From the NCBI GenBank assembly GCA_027625915.1, contig JANTQA010000026.1, positions 3,038,001 to 3,102,000 on the forward strand: DNA of 64,000 bases, written 5' to 3'. Below are positions 23,640-34,888 of this stretch, piece after piece (position 1 is the stretch's first letter; each line of letters begins with the position of its first letter). Made by a program: the position numbers and the translations under genes. This stretch comes from Anaeramoeba flamelloides. Lineage: Eukaryota > Metamonada > Anaeramoebidae. The notes beneath the pieces were generated by a model. The model was not told the DNA's origin. It did no database searches and saw only the letters and a program-made list of their open reading frames with translations.

Positions 23640-25495
23640 GAGTTTTTGGTGATAGATATGCTTAAGTTACGATAAAGTTACAAGAATCGCGATTATTTTT
23701 ATAAAATCACGATATATCAGGAAATTGTGATATTAAATATTATCGCGATAATATGACAAAAAGTAATAATCCTATAAAATCTTGATAATTGTTATAAAAT
23801 TGTGATCATTGTCAAAAAATCGTAATTAAAAAATAATTTCGATATGACAGTTGATGAGTTTTTGGATAATTGAGCAATATTTTTACAAAGAAAATTTTTT
23901 TGATCAAAAAATAGATTATGTGAAAAAAAAGTTATTCTTTTAAAAAACAACAAAAAAGATACTTGATCGGATCAAGTATCTGATCAATTAGTTTTATTTT
24001 ATATTCACTTGATTTGGTTTACAAACCTATTGATCCTTTTAGATCAACAGCAACTAAGAAGTAAAGAGAAACAAATATAATCTCAGTCAATCATGGTTTT
24101 ATAAATTGTGTTTAATAAAAAAACTTCTAAAAACAACCAACACTTCACTCTGATCTTTAAGGAATAAACTCAATTCCAAAAAATGGGACACAAAAAAAAA
24201 TTACATTAATAAAAATATACTCCAAAATACATGATACTTGAACATTAAAATAATAAAAGACCCGAAAATATTTGATTAATACTATTTATATATTTTATAG
24301 TAAATTTAAAATTCAATTCGAAAAATAAAAAAGAAAAAATAAAAAAAAGTATGCCCCTATTTTTGGAACACGGTTACCAAAAAATCCATTTTTATTGAAA
24401 GAAAAATTAATAAAAACTATTAATAGATTCAGCTTGTCTTTTGATAACTAAATCTATCGTTTTAAATATACAGTTTACTAATTATCTTAGGTTTCCCAAC
24501 TCAAAGTATTTCATACATTAGTGAAAATTTTAAAAATTCTTCTTCGTTTTTTGGTTACAATTTTTCAGTTTAGTATCCATAAATTCCCAATTGGATTTAA
24601 ATCTTGTGGAATTGGGGGTCAAGGGTCCAGAACATTACATCCCCGATTTAAGTAAGTTTGAGTTTTTTTTTTTTTGAGGTATGTGGACAAGCTCCATCCT
24701 TTTGGAAAATCCATTTCAACTCACTATATTCTGAATTAGCGAGTTGAATTTCCTTTGATTTTTTTTGATAATATCATTAATATTACATTCAGTATTCACA
24801 CTTCCATTAATAATAATAAGGTCTGTTTGTAAACCATGTGTCCTAGCACACCATATCATGATTTTTTTTCAAAAAAATTTTTTCTCGATAAAAAAAGAAT
24901 CTTTTTTCTTTTTGAGAGAAAAAAAAAAAAATTTTTTTTTGTGATCAGAATGAAAACTTTTAAATTTCATTTTAAAGTGATTTTGAGATTTTCGAAAAGT
25001 TTTGAAAAAAAAAGAATACAAAAAAAAATCAAAAAAATTATTGAAAATCAAAAATCAAAAAATAATGAAAAAAAATGATAAATAATTAACTTTAAAATTA
25101 TTTACATTGATTGTTAATATCTAATGTTTCTATTTAAGAGTCAAATATCACTTTTCTTGGAATTAAATTGATTTTGAAGGCGTGCCCCAATTTTAGGAAT
25201 TGAGTTTATGTTTTTGGGTGAAAAGATTTTCAATATTCTCAGAAAGCTAAAAGAGGTTAGGTAACTTTTCAAAAGCTTTCACAACAACCAGAGCCACATT
25301 ATCACCAATTATTAAGATTTTTTCTAAATTTTTTTTCTTCTTGTTCTTTTTCTTCTCTGAGGATCTTTGTATTGGGCAGAAAACACAACTAGAGTTTAGA
25401 GGTTTTTGTTTGATCGATCACCAATAAATAGGAAAATTACTCTTTATTCTTTTTGGTTATTTAACTTGTGACGGTAACAACTCCATTTTAAGAAA
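23640..25495 (-). mobile_element. ATCGCGAT-rich repeat element, copy B, interrupted by Tc1/mariner
   Basis: In reverse orientation, 23640-24166 and 25207-25495 together match copy A (8775-9579). Shared blocks include TATTATCGCGATAATAT, GATACTTGAT.GGATCAAGT, AATTATTAAGATTTTT and CAACTCCAT at the far end. The Tc1/mariner copy 24167-25206 splits it. Confidence 0.65.
24167..25206 (-). mobile_element. Tc1/mariner transposon copy 2, defective, nested
   Basis: 1040 bp, inverted relative to copy 1 and nearly identical to it along its length, including the same broken transposase remnants. TA flanks both ends (24165-24166 and 25207-25208). It is inserted in the ATCGCGAT repeat; copy A shows the uninterrupted site near 9050. 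Confidence 0.88.
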
Positions 25496-25647
25496 AAACA
25501 TCTATTTTCATATTCAAGTATATTGTTGAAGTGGATTATTATTTGTTTGATCATAATATTCGTTTGAGATTTTATATTTTGTAAAAAATAAAAAATAAAA
25601 CAAAAAAAAACATGTAAAAAGAAAAATAAAAATTTATTAATTCATTA

Positions 25648-27623
25648 TTAATCAAAACCAAACATTTTTTTAATATTCGCAACACCCTTTTTTTGGAATG
25701 ATGGTGTTTTATACTCGTTTTGCAATGAATTAGGTTTTTGGATTTTTGGATTTGTATGGTTTTGAAAAAGGGGACTTGGTTGTCTATTTGGTATTTGTTG
25801 TAAATTTGGATTCAAATAATTTTTTGGTAAATTATTAGAAGAATTTAATAGCATTGAACTATGGAATAGTAGTGGGGGTGAGGACAAAAATAAATAAGGA
25901 GAATTACTCCCCGTTATACGTGGAATCATTGGGGAAACTGATGATTGGAGTGGAGATTGTGTTTGAGCCTGAGACTGAGGCTGAGACTGTGGTTGTGGAG
26001 GGGGTGTGTTTGAACTGTTAAACATGAAGGGGCTAATTGTTGGGATTATTGGTGGCGAGATCATTTGATCATGCAGGAAATTTTGGTATTGTGATGAGTT
26101 TTTTTGTAAAAATAAAGATAGACTAGGGCTTATTGATGTTGAAAAAGTTTCGGTTTTTTCGGATTTTGGTTCTATTTAAAATTGAATTATTAAATTGAAG
26201 TAAAACGAAAAAAAAAATTTGTAAATTTTTAAAAAATGAATCATTATAAAACAAAACAAAAATAAACAAAAAAAATATAGGGAAAAAAAATAAAAAGTTT
26301 GAAATTTGAAGATCAAAATATAAAAACCAAAAAAAAGATAAATAACAATTTAAAAAGAAAATAGAAAAATTATTTCACATTACTTTCATTATTTTTATCC
26401 TTAAGTTTTGTTTGTTGTGGTATTCTGGTTGTTAAATATGCGAATTCTTCCAGGGGGCTTTTCAAATTTCTAACTCTCATCCTTTCTACCGAGGAATGCT
26501 TAAATACCCTTTTTGCAGGCATTGGAAGTTGAAATGAATTGTTTTTCTGTAATGATTGGGTATTGATTTGCTGTTGCTTTTCATTCAAATGACTATAATT
26601 TCCTTGAATTTTTGGCTGTAATTGATTTTTTAATTTTTTATTTTCGGATGAAGAATTTAAAGGTAAATCTTTTTTAAAACCATCATTTTTTTCATTTCCT
26701 TCAATTTTAATTTTCAATGTTTCCTTTTCCTGATGTCTCTTTGGTTCCTGTTCTCCCTTTTGTAATTGTTTTTTTTCTTTAATGTTTTTTTGTTTTGTAT
26801 ATGATATATTTTCCCTACTTTCTTGATTTCTGGTATTCATTTGACTGATCTGATTTTTTGTTTTTTTGGATTTTTTCTTTGGAAAAATTAATCTTATTTT
26901 TTTGTTTTTATAATTTTTTATTTTTTTGAGTTTTAAATCTGTTAAATTATTTAATTGTATTTTGGGTTTATTTTTATTTTCATCCATTTCCATTTCTTTT
27001 CTTTTCCTTTCATTTTCCTTTTCCTTTTCCTTTTCCTTTTCCTTCCCTCTTCCCCTTCCCCTTTTATTTTCTTTGTATTTATCCTTTGTTTCTCTTTCTT
27101 TCTTTTCTCTTTCTCTTTTCTTTTTTAATCTTGTTTTTTGATTAGGTATTAAAATTTTTTTAATTGTTTTTGGTTTATTTGTTTGATTATTTGATTTAAA
27201 CTGTTGATTAATTAATTGGAGTTTTGATTGAATTATCGATTCCCCATTATGTTCCGATATCTTTTTCAATAAGGTTTTAATTCTTTGAATTTTTGTCAAA
27301 TATTTTTGTTTAATTTTCTCCTCCTTCTCTTTCCCAAGAGAACCGATTTTTTCTTCAAGTTGTTTTAAATATAAAAGTGTTGAACGTACTTTTTTTTCTT
27401 TTTCATTTTTTAATTTAAAAAAATTTTCACAAGTATTTGGTAATTGTCCTAGAATTCGATCTTGATTATTATTTAAGGAAATTTGTCTTGATCTTTTCTT
27501 GCCACTTTCATTTATTAGTCCCATTGCCTTAAAAATAGATAAAACAGTGCAAATTCGTTGTCTGGCAAACCCCGTGTTTACAGCTATTATATCCCTAGAC
27601 GTAGTCCCTTTAATTTTTTGATT
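25648..27623 (-). CDS. Coiled-coil low-complexity protein, possibly E2F/DP-like winged helix at its N-terminus
   Basis: Two certain exons, about 27623-26384 and 26171-25648, joined across a 212-bp intron (GTAATG..ATAG) in frame. From the internal ATG at 27524 the protein has 554 residues. A Lys/Glu-rich coiled coil lies near residues 35-100, followed by basic low complexity, and the last exon is Pro/Gln/Ser-rich and ends GVANIKKMFGFD. The frame stays open upstream of that ATG to about 27623 and reads KGTTSRDIIAVNTG, then RQRICTVLSIFKAMGLINES. This lines up without gaps with the second half of the E2F/DP DNA-binding fold (RRIYDITNVLEGIGLIEK; DP has KGTTS). The real start is therefore probably in an unseen upstream exon. 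The domain call is tentative because RRIYD is not intact; another winged-helix family is possible. Confidence 0.6.
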
Positions 27624-28224
27624 TTAAATATATATTTTGATATTGTTTTTTTTTTTTTAAAATTATTGATTAAAAGGTGGTTTTCAAAAAATAATGGAAT
27701 TTAAATTAACTTTTTTTTTTCTTTTCTTAATTTTTTAAATTTATTTTTCTAAACTCTGGAGAGAAATTTATCTAAAATCGGATTGCTGATTTGTGTTTTC
27801 CATTATTCTATTTAACTTTATGATAAGAAAATAACAAAAAGTTGAATTCAAATAAAAAATGTCTTTTTTTTTGATGTAAAGATTTATATTCTTTATTGAT
27901 GATTTTTAATTGGTAGATTGAAATTTTTAAATGGTTATTTCTAATTTTATATTATTTTTTTAATTTTTTTTTATTAAGGATAATACAGAAAATATAAAAT
28001 TTGTAAAGGTTAATCAAATAGTTCTTGAAAATTTTTGATTTGTTCACTACTGTCCCTAATTAAATTTTTTAAAAATATAAAAAAAGGAAAATTTTTGATT
28101 ATTTTTCCAATTACTTTTTTTGAGTTTCCTTTTTTTTCTCTTATAATGAATTTCCTTTTTTTTTTTCTCTCAAAGAATTTTTTGTTTGTTTTTTTAATCA
28201 TAAAGTAGAGAACAAGAAAAATAA

Positions 28225-28440
28225 CCAAGGGTATATTTCTAATTTGGTGGCAATTTTTGAAGAAGGGAATGGTGGTGGTAATTTAGACTTGTTCTTATAT
28301 GTACGGTTGTCTTGTAGTGGGATTAACTTCTGGCAAGTAAGGTAATAATGTCTTTTACTGGGATCAACTTCTGTTGAGTAGGGTATTTGGCAATCAGGTG
28401 AAACTATGGTTAAAATCCAGAAAATTTCGAAATAATTGAC
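28225..28440. other. GC-richer island with a 45-bp tandem duplication
   Basis: Two adjacent units share GGGAT.AACTTCTG (near 28318 and 28360). The minus strand is open (28473-28198) and reads LIPLQDNRTYKNK, but the two repeat units are in different frames, which argues against a conserved protein repeat. It could be an exon, a relic or a non-coding element. I cannot assign it. Confidence 0.3.
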
Positions 28441-28708
28441 ATAAAAGGAAACAACCAACAAGCCATTCAACACTTGGAGTACAAAACTAAACTTTTAAGT
28501 GAAGTTTATACTTTTTTTTTATTTTTTTTAATCTTTTTTATTTCTTACTTTTCTTTCTCTTTTTCTTGTCTTTTTTCAAAAATAAAGTTTTTTCTTTTTC
28601 ATTTTTAAAAGAAAAGCTATCTTATGAGTTATAATCTTGCCAACATTATAGCTAGTAATGAAAAACTATAAATAGATTTTAGTGTTTCAGGAAGTGCCGT
28701 AGAGTGCC

Positions 28709-28862
28709 TAGCTTTTCCATAATTCAAAGGAATAGAGTAAAATCAAAGATTTAACTCTATTCTTTTAAATTCTGGAAAAGCTAAAGATGTTTTTTTTTTA
28801 ATTTTTGAAATAAACCGAAAATTAAATAAATTTTCGTTTTATTTCTCAATTTAAAAAAAAAC
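28709..28862. repeat. Hairpin repeat family, copy 1
   Basis: Two adjacent long hairpins. 28709-28783 starts TAGCTTTTCC and ends GGAAAAGCTA, with an inner GAATAGAG stem. 28790-28862 starts GTTTTTTTTTAATTTTTGAA and ends with its inverse. Related hairpins occur at 39943-40226. Confidence 0.6.
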
Positions 28863-28949
28863 CGAACAATTATAAAAGAAAATTAATTTTGTTGATTAAC
28901 CTCTATTCATTCACAATAAAAATAAATAAATAAAAAGGAAAAATTTAAT

Positions 28950-29174
28950 CTAACACAAATCAATTTCCCAATATAAAAATCCAAATCTGTTTACCTTCAT
29001 TTCAAGATTGATCTTTAAAAATTCATTTATATTTTTTACTTTAGAAACTTTGGTCAATTGGATTTTGTTGCCACTAATGGTTAGAATTTTTGATTTTGAA
29101 TTAACTTTGGTATTATTTAGTCGGGTTAAAACAGTAGATATTGAAAAGCTTTTAAGATTTTTATTGACAAACAT
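28950..29174 (-). CDS. Small hypothetical protein, uncertain
   Basis: First ATG in frame at 29174 (MFVNKNLKSFSIST), 74 residues unspliced. The first 60 residues look more protein-like than the tail. A possible donor (GTAAAC) after LEMK would replace the tail with a short alternative end. The N-terminus is basic and Ser-rich, faintly like an organelle presequence. I do not recognise it, and it may not be a gene. Confidence 0.3.
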   Translation of the reverse strand: MFVNKNLKSFSISTVLTRLNNTKVNSKSKILTISGNKIQLTKVSKVKNINEFLKINLEMKVNRFGFLYWEIDLC

Positions 29175-29201
29175 TTGAAAAAAACTTTTCGTTTTGAACA
29201 A

Positions 29202-31246
29202 AATTAAATATGTTTAAATTGTTCAAAAAAAACACAAAACGACTTTTGAAAGGAACTTTTTGTATTGAAATTGTGTTTTTTTTTAAAAAGATAATTTGGG
29301 GGTGACGCAAGGTGAGAAAAATTAAAATTAAAAACAAAAGTTTATTTAATAATTATCAGAAATTCAATTGTATTCAGTTAATGTTAATAGAATGATTTGA
29401 GTGTTTCGAAGCGATTTTGTTAGTTTTTCCAATTCAAAATTTTAATGGTATTTTTACTAAAAAAAAAAACTAAATTACATGTTTTTAAAAATTTTTTTAA
29501 GATGTAAATAGTATTAATTGCTGTTTTTTAAAAATATCAAAAGTGTGTATTTAAGTGGTTTTTTTACAGAATAATTTTTAAATTTTTTTTTTTAATTTTT
29601 TAAAAAGTAATTTTTCACTTTTTTTTCTAGTTACAAAAATATTTTAGTTTTTTTCAATTTAGCATTTAGAACAATTTCCACTGTTATTTTAGGGGTAGAG
29701 TCACTAAGGAGTAATTTTTTTTTTTGAAATTGAAAAAAAAAAAACTTTTTTAGCTTTTTTTAATGAATACCTAATAACAATTAAAAACAAAACAAAATAT
29801 GAAGTACGGATAGATTTCTAAAAATCAACAATGAAAATTTGGTACATTTTTTTAGAAAAAATTACCCAAGATCGATACACTCAATTTCCACTTAGAATGA
29901 TTAGAATATATAATTTTGAAAATAACTGTGTTGATTTTGAAGTGTCTCTCTTTGGAGCTTTTTGAGATTTTTAAAAATTTTTTTTTTTCATTTTTTTCAT
30001 ATTTCTCAAATGAGTTATTTTTATCCAAAGAATGATCCGAAATCCTTACTTTATCAAATCTAGAGAGTTACAAAACAGCCACAAATTAGATTAAATCGAA
30101 TTAAATTGCTTGTGACCTTTTAGAAAACAGTTTGTTTTAAATTGTAGAAATTTAACCCTTTGGAAATTAAAAATCAATTGAGATCAATTCTATATTGTGA
30201 TCCAATTATTACTTTTCTTGATCGCAAAAATATTTAAATTTTTTAAGACAAAATCACAGTAATTGATAAGTCAAAGAAAATCCTTAGCTCTAAGGTAGAA
30301 TTGATAAAAAAATTGTTATTGTCTTGAGTCCTCCATTTTGTTTTTAACCATTTAATTTTTCTTTTTTTAATTGGTCTTTCTTTTCATTTTCTGGTTTATA
30401 TGATTTCTGTGATTTCTGTGTTTCTCTTAATGCTGAGAATTAAAGGTCCCTTTTGATCTTTAATAATCTGATCTTTTTTTTCTTTTAATGGGGTTTGAAT
30501 AATAAATGGGAAAAAATTTTCACTTTTTTTTTTTTTTTTCTTTTTAAAGAGAAATTACAAAGAAATAGATTGTAATCGGGTCTCTATTTTTTAGTTTGGC
30601 TCTTTTTTATGCTTATGTTTGGTGAACTAAGAATCCTAAAAGAAAAGAATGTATCAAATTGAAAAAAAGAGAATCAGTTGAAATGTAATCCCATTTAAAT
30701 TTTAAAGACCAATAATATTAATTGATCTTCCTTTTGGTTTTTAGGTTTGTGTGATTTCTGTGACTTCTGTGATTTCTGTGGTTTTTGTGGTTCGGTTAGT
30801 ATTTCCAATTAAAAAAGGCATTTCACCTTTTTCTTTAAAAAAAGAACAAATATTGAAAAAAAACAATAAAAATAAAAATAAAAATAAAAAAAAATTTTTT
30901 CAACACGTTCTGAAAAATAATATAAAAGGGAAATTTGAATGAAAATTTCTGTGACTAGTTTTGATCTTTATCCAAACCTTTGCAACTTTTTCGAAAATTT
31001 TTTCTTTTGTTTTTGTTTAGGTTGCCGAAAAAGATGCAACAAAAAAAAGAATTTTAAAGAAGCACTGAAAATAAGAATACCAAAAGACTTCCATTTGTTT
31101 TGATTTCCTTTCGAAAAGTTTTTTGAGTTATTTAATATTTAATGATTTGAAAAGAAAAAAAAAAAAAATTATTAACCCCAAATCATTTTTCACAATCGCA
31201 TTCGTAATATTTTCTTCGATTATGAAGATCTGAGGAATTGATAATT
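29202..31246. other. Intergenic with repeat relics, no supported gene
   Basis: Contains the relic at 29880-30170 and GATTTCTGT tandem units at 30402-30420 and 30752-30780. The rest is A/T runs. Confidence 0.4.
29880..30170 (-). repeat. Dispersed repeat relic (pair with 34020-34325)
   Basis: Homologous in inverted orientation to 34020-34325. Shared blocks include TTGAAGTGTCTCTCTTTGG, GAGTTATTTTTAT and TTAGATTAAATCGA. The minus strand reads KNLKKLQRETLQNQ, matching KNLRDLKKRQRETLQN of the other copy, so a coding ancestor is likely. Frames are broken here. Confidence 0.5.
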
Positions 31247-31821
31247 TTACATTTCCGTATTAAACCAACAAGTTTTGGAAGAACAAAAAAGGTGAATTAA
31301 AAAAGTGTTAACTTGCTGAACATTTGCTTAATTTGGAAAATAAAAAAATTAAAAAAAATTAAAAAGAGATTATTACCATTTCTTAGTTCGTTTAAAACCA
31401 AAAAAGACAACATTGAAATTGTTCTGCTCTGCCTTGACGAAGGGATTTGTTTTCTTTTTTGGTTTTCATTTTGGCTGTTTTCTTTTCGCATTCGATTTGC
31501 TTCTGTGACGGAATCTGTAATGTTGTCAATAACGGGACGCCAACTTTCCGAAAGTTGGTATTTGTTCGACAGGTGCCCATTGAGCTTGTTATTCGTAAAG
31601 ACTCCTATTTGTTTATATATTTGTGGTAACACCGAGAGTTCGCTATTAACTTTCCTTTGGATCGACAAAGGCAAGGTTTTCTTGAATTTCTCTAATTCCT
31701 CTTCTGGGTTAAGAAGATCGTGTGAGTTACACACACGGTATAAATAATTTAAAAAACCAAAACAAAACCCAAAAAAGTCTGGAAGATCGGTTTCACATGG
31801 ATCGCTTTGGAGAAAATCCAT
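31247..31821 (-). CDS. Unknown two-exon protein
   Basis: Exon 1 31821-31377 and exon 2 31326-31247, split by a 50-bp intron (GTAATA..TTAAG), the shortest seen here. The join keeps frame and gives 174 residues ending TCWFNTEM. Without splicing, the tail would be a Phe-rich intron translation, so splicing is favoured. The protein is mostly helical in character, with an acidic N-terminus (MDFLQSDPCETDLPDFF) and a Lys/Arg/Gln-rich patch at about 118-135 (KRKQIPSSRQSR). I do not recognise the family. Codon use and base composition are clearly richer than the flanks, so it looks real. Confidence 0.65.
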
Positions 31822-34019
31822 CTTATCGAAGAAGAACTGTTTTTTATTTCTAATTTTGGCAATATTTTGTGATTTTTTTTGTTTTGTTGTAAACTACAAT
31901 TTTGTCTCTTGTTGTGAGGTAAAGTTTCTGTTTGGTGTTGGTTAATTCAAAAAGATAAAAAAAAGGAGAATTGTTGAAAAATGATTCAAAAAAATAAATC
32001 ACTTTTGATAAAACAATTTTTTTTCTATTAACTATTTGGTCAACTGTGGATGTTTTTATTAAAGTTTTTGGGAAACACATAATTGATTTGGTTAATTTTT
32101 TTCAGAAAATAAAATATTTTTGAATCTTTAATTGATGGATAGTTACTGTTGAGAAACAAGTACATACCTAAATTTTAAATTTGATTGGATATATACACTA
32201 ATGGATAACAGTTTGTTTCTCGAAAATAGAGGTACTAAAATCAGTAAAATGGTGGAAGAATCTAATTTCAATTAAAAAAGATTTTTTGTCAAATGAATTT
32301 TTGTTAAAATCAATTCGACATTTTTTCCTTGGTTTTATTAAGAGAGTTGAAAAAGAAAAGTAGATCTGTATTAAAATGATGAGTATGTTCATTTTGTGGA
32401 ATACTTGTTTCAAAAAGTTGACAAGATTTTGATCAAATATCAGAAAAAGAAATACTACAAAAAAGAAAATTTCTTCTGATGAATTTTTTTTTTTTTTCAA
32501 GGTTACATAAAGCTTGAGTGGAAACTTTCATTTTTGTCTTTTTCTTATTGTTCTTACTTTTTCGATTTCATTTTATCTCTTTGCTTTTTTAACTTCTTTT
32601 TTCTTGTTCTTCATTAAACTATTTTTTTTTTACTTACCAAACAAATATTCGACAATCCAGAAATTTGCTTAAAAATTTATGCCTGTTTCCATTAAGCCCA
32701 AAAATCACTCAACAATTTTATGTTCTCAAGACTAATTCTGTTTATTTCATTTCCTGGTTTTTTCTTATAATCTTCGAACAAACAATAAAGTTAATGGAAA
32801 CAGAACAAAAAAAGTGATTTTATATAACCGTTTAATTTCCATATTATAAGTAGTACCCAAAAAAAGTGTGACTCTTTACTTTATTTGAAATTTCCTATCT
32901 CAATTTGCAAAAAAACTTATTTTTCGCCAATGTTTCATAGAAAAATCCAGAAGGCTCATTTCCAGAATTTTGATTAATTTTTTTTCAGTTTTGAATTTTT
33001 TGGATATTTTAAAATATTTTTGTTTTATATGTTTCTGATAATTAATAAGTGAATTGTTAATCACGTTTAGTAATGAGTTGTTCTTGAATACAAAATGATA
33101 TATATATATATATATATATATTCAATAATATAAAAAAAAGCGAGTCACAATTTTTAAAAAGAGCATTACGTATTTTTTATTATTAAATTTTCATTGAAAA
33201 AAGGATTAATAATTCGATTCGTTATAATATGTTATATAGTTTCAAATTTCGTAATATTTATTGGTATTTTCAAATATATTTTTTTTTACCAAATGGGGAT
33301 CTTTTTTTAAAAAAAAAGTATGAAAAAAACATAAAGAAAAAAGAAAAAAAAAAAATGAAAGAATACATAAATTAGAAAAAAAAAAAAAGAAAAAGAAAAA
33401 CAAAATAAAAACAAAAATTTGAAAAAAAAACAAAACTTTCACTAAATTAGAAAAAATGATTTTGATTACAAAAATTGAAAATATATTTTTGATAGGAATA
33501 TGAGAATAAAACTAAACAAAACAAATCCCAATAAAATAATAAAACGAGTCAACCTTTTTGAAAAATAGTTTATAAAGAATAAGATCTGATAGAATTATTA
33601 TTTATATACCTTTTAATTGTATATTACCAATTTGCAAATAGAAAGCACCGCCTTAGAAAATATCATTTAAAATATGAAAAAAAAATGCAGCCTCTTTTTC
33701 GGAAATACTTTGTATGAAAGTTAGTATCTCAAATTCAGAAATGATTATTGGATTGCAGATATTATTATTATTTTCATAAAATTTTCGGCTTAAGGGTCTA
33801 GTCATTTACCGTAAATATACTCCATACCCAAGGGGTGACCTGGGACCAAAAAGGATATTGTGAAATTTTAATTCTTTTGGTTGACAAAATTCAAATAAGA
33901 AAAAAAAAAAATTAATTGGATCTCTTTGATAAAAAATCCAAACTAAGAAAAATAAATTTGAAAGAGTTCTCAATTCCAAAAAATCAAGATTAAAAAAAAA
34001 ATTCATCTTTTCTCATTTT
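31822..34019. other. Intergenic, A/T tracts, no supported gene
   Basis: Includes a (TA)n microsatellite at about 33102-33121 and long A runs at 33290-33430. A TTAAGGGTCTAGTC block near 33790 resembles the end of the MITE at 54083, but no partner end was found. Confidence 0.4.
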
Positions 34020-34325
34020 CTATTTCTAAATGGTCAAATTTCTTTAATTTAAAACAAATTGCTTTCTTGAAGATCACAACCATTTTATTTCGATTTAATC
34101 TAATCCATGGTTATATTTTAACCCTCTATATTTGACAGAGTAAGGATTTTGTTACAGTCTTTCAATAAAAATAACTCAATTGAAAAATGAAAAAAAAGAA
34201 AAAAAAAAATCTTCGAGATCTCAAAAAGCGCCAAAGAGAGACACTTCAAAACTGGCATAGAGTTTACGAAATTGTAATTCACAACCATTCTAATTGGAAA
34301 TTGAGTGTCGCTCTTTGGCACTTTA
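34020..34325 (+). repeat. Dispersed repeat relic (pair with 29880-30170)
   Basis: The plus strand at about 34195-34325 reads KNLRDLKKRQRETLQN, then WHRVYEIVIHNHSNWKLS, a convincingly coding stretch that ends at a stop near 34340. It is homologous to the reversed copy 4 kb away. The source gene or element is unknown. Confidence 0.5.
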
Positions 34326-34888
34326 TTCTAAAAATGTCCTAATCTTTAGTTGTTGATTTTTGGAGATCGATCTTGCATCATAGGTTGTGTGGTTTTTGAT
34401 TGGTGTTCGGTCCTCATAAAAATTACTAAAATTTTTTTTCCATTTCAGAAAAAAAAATTTCACCGTAATAACTCGACCCTTAAACGCCAAATAACAGGAT
34501 AAAAAGGAAAATAATTGCATTTAAAATATTTTTTTTGTATTTTAATTTTGTTTTTAATCTTTGAAAAAAATTAGAAATTTAGTTTGATCCCTTTTGAATA
34601 AGGCAAATTTTTATAATAAAAAAACAACTTGAGGATTTTGAATGATCAAAAAAGATAATAAAACAATTTCTGCTATCAAAAAATATTTGGAAAAAATTTG
34701 GAAAAATAAAATAAAAACAATAGAATTATAATTTTAATTAAAGATTACCATTTGAATTGTATTTTTAATAAATTCTAATAAAAGTAAAGCATTATATCCA
34801 ATACAAAACAAAAAAAAAAAAAAAAAAACAAATAAAATTGAAAATAAATATTTTGGTGTTGAATTTTAATTTGCTAATAAGAAAAAGT

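Noticed and set aside
31313-31747. Plus-strand frame opposite the unknown gene at 31247-31821
   Set aside because: The minus strand has better codon character and an in-frame splice; the plus frame has no motif.
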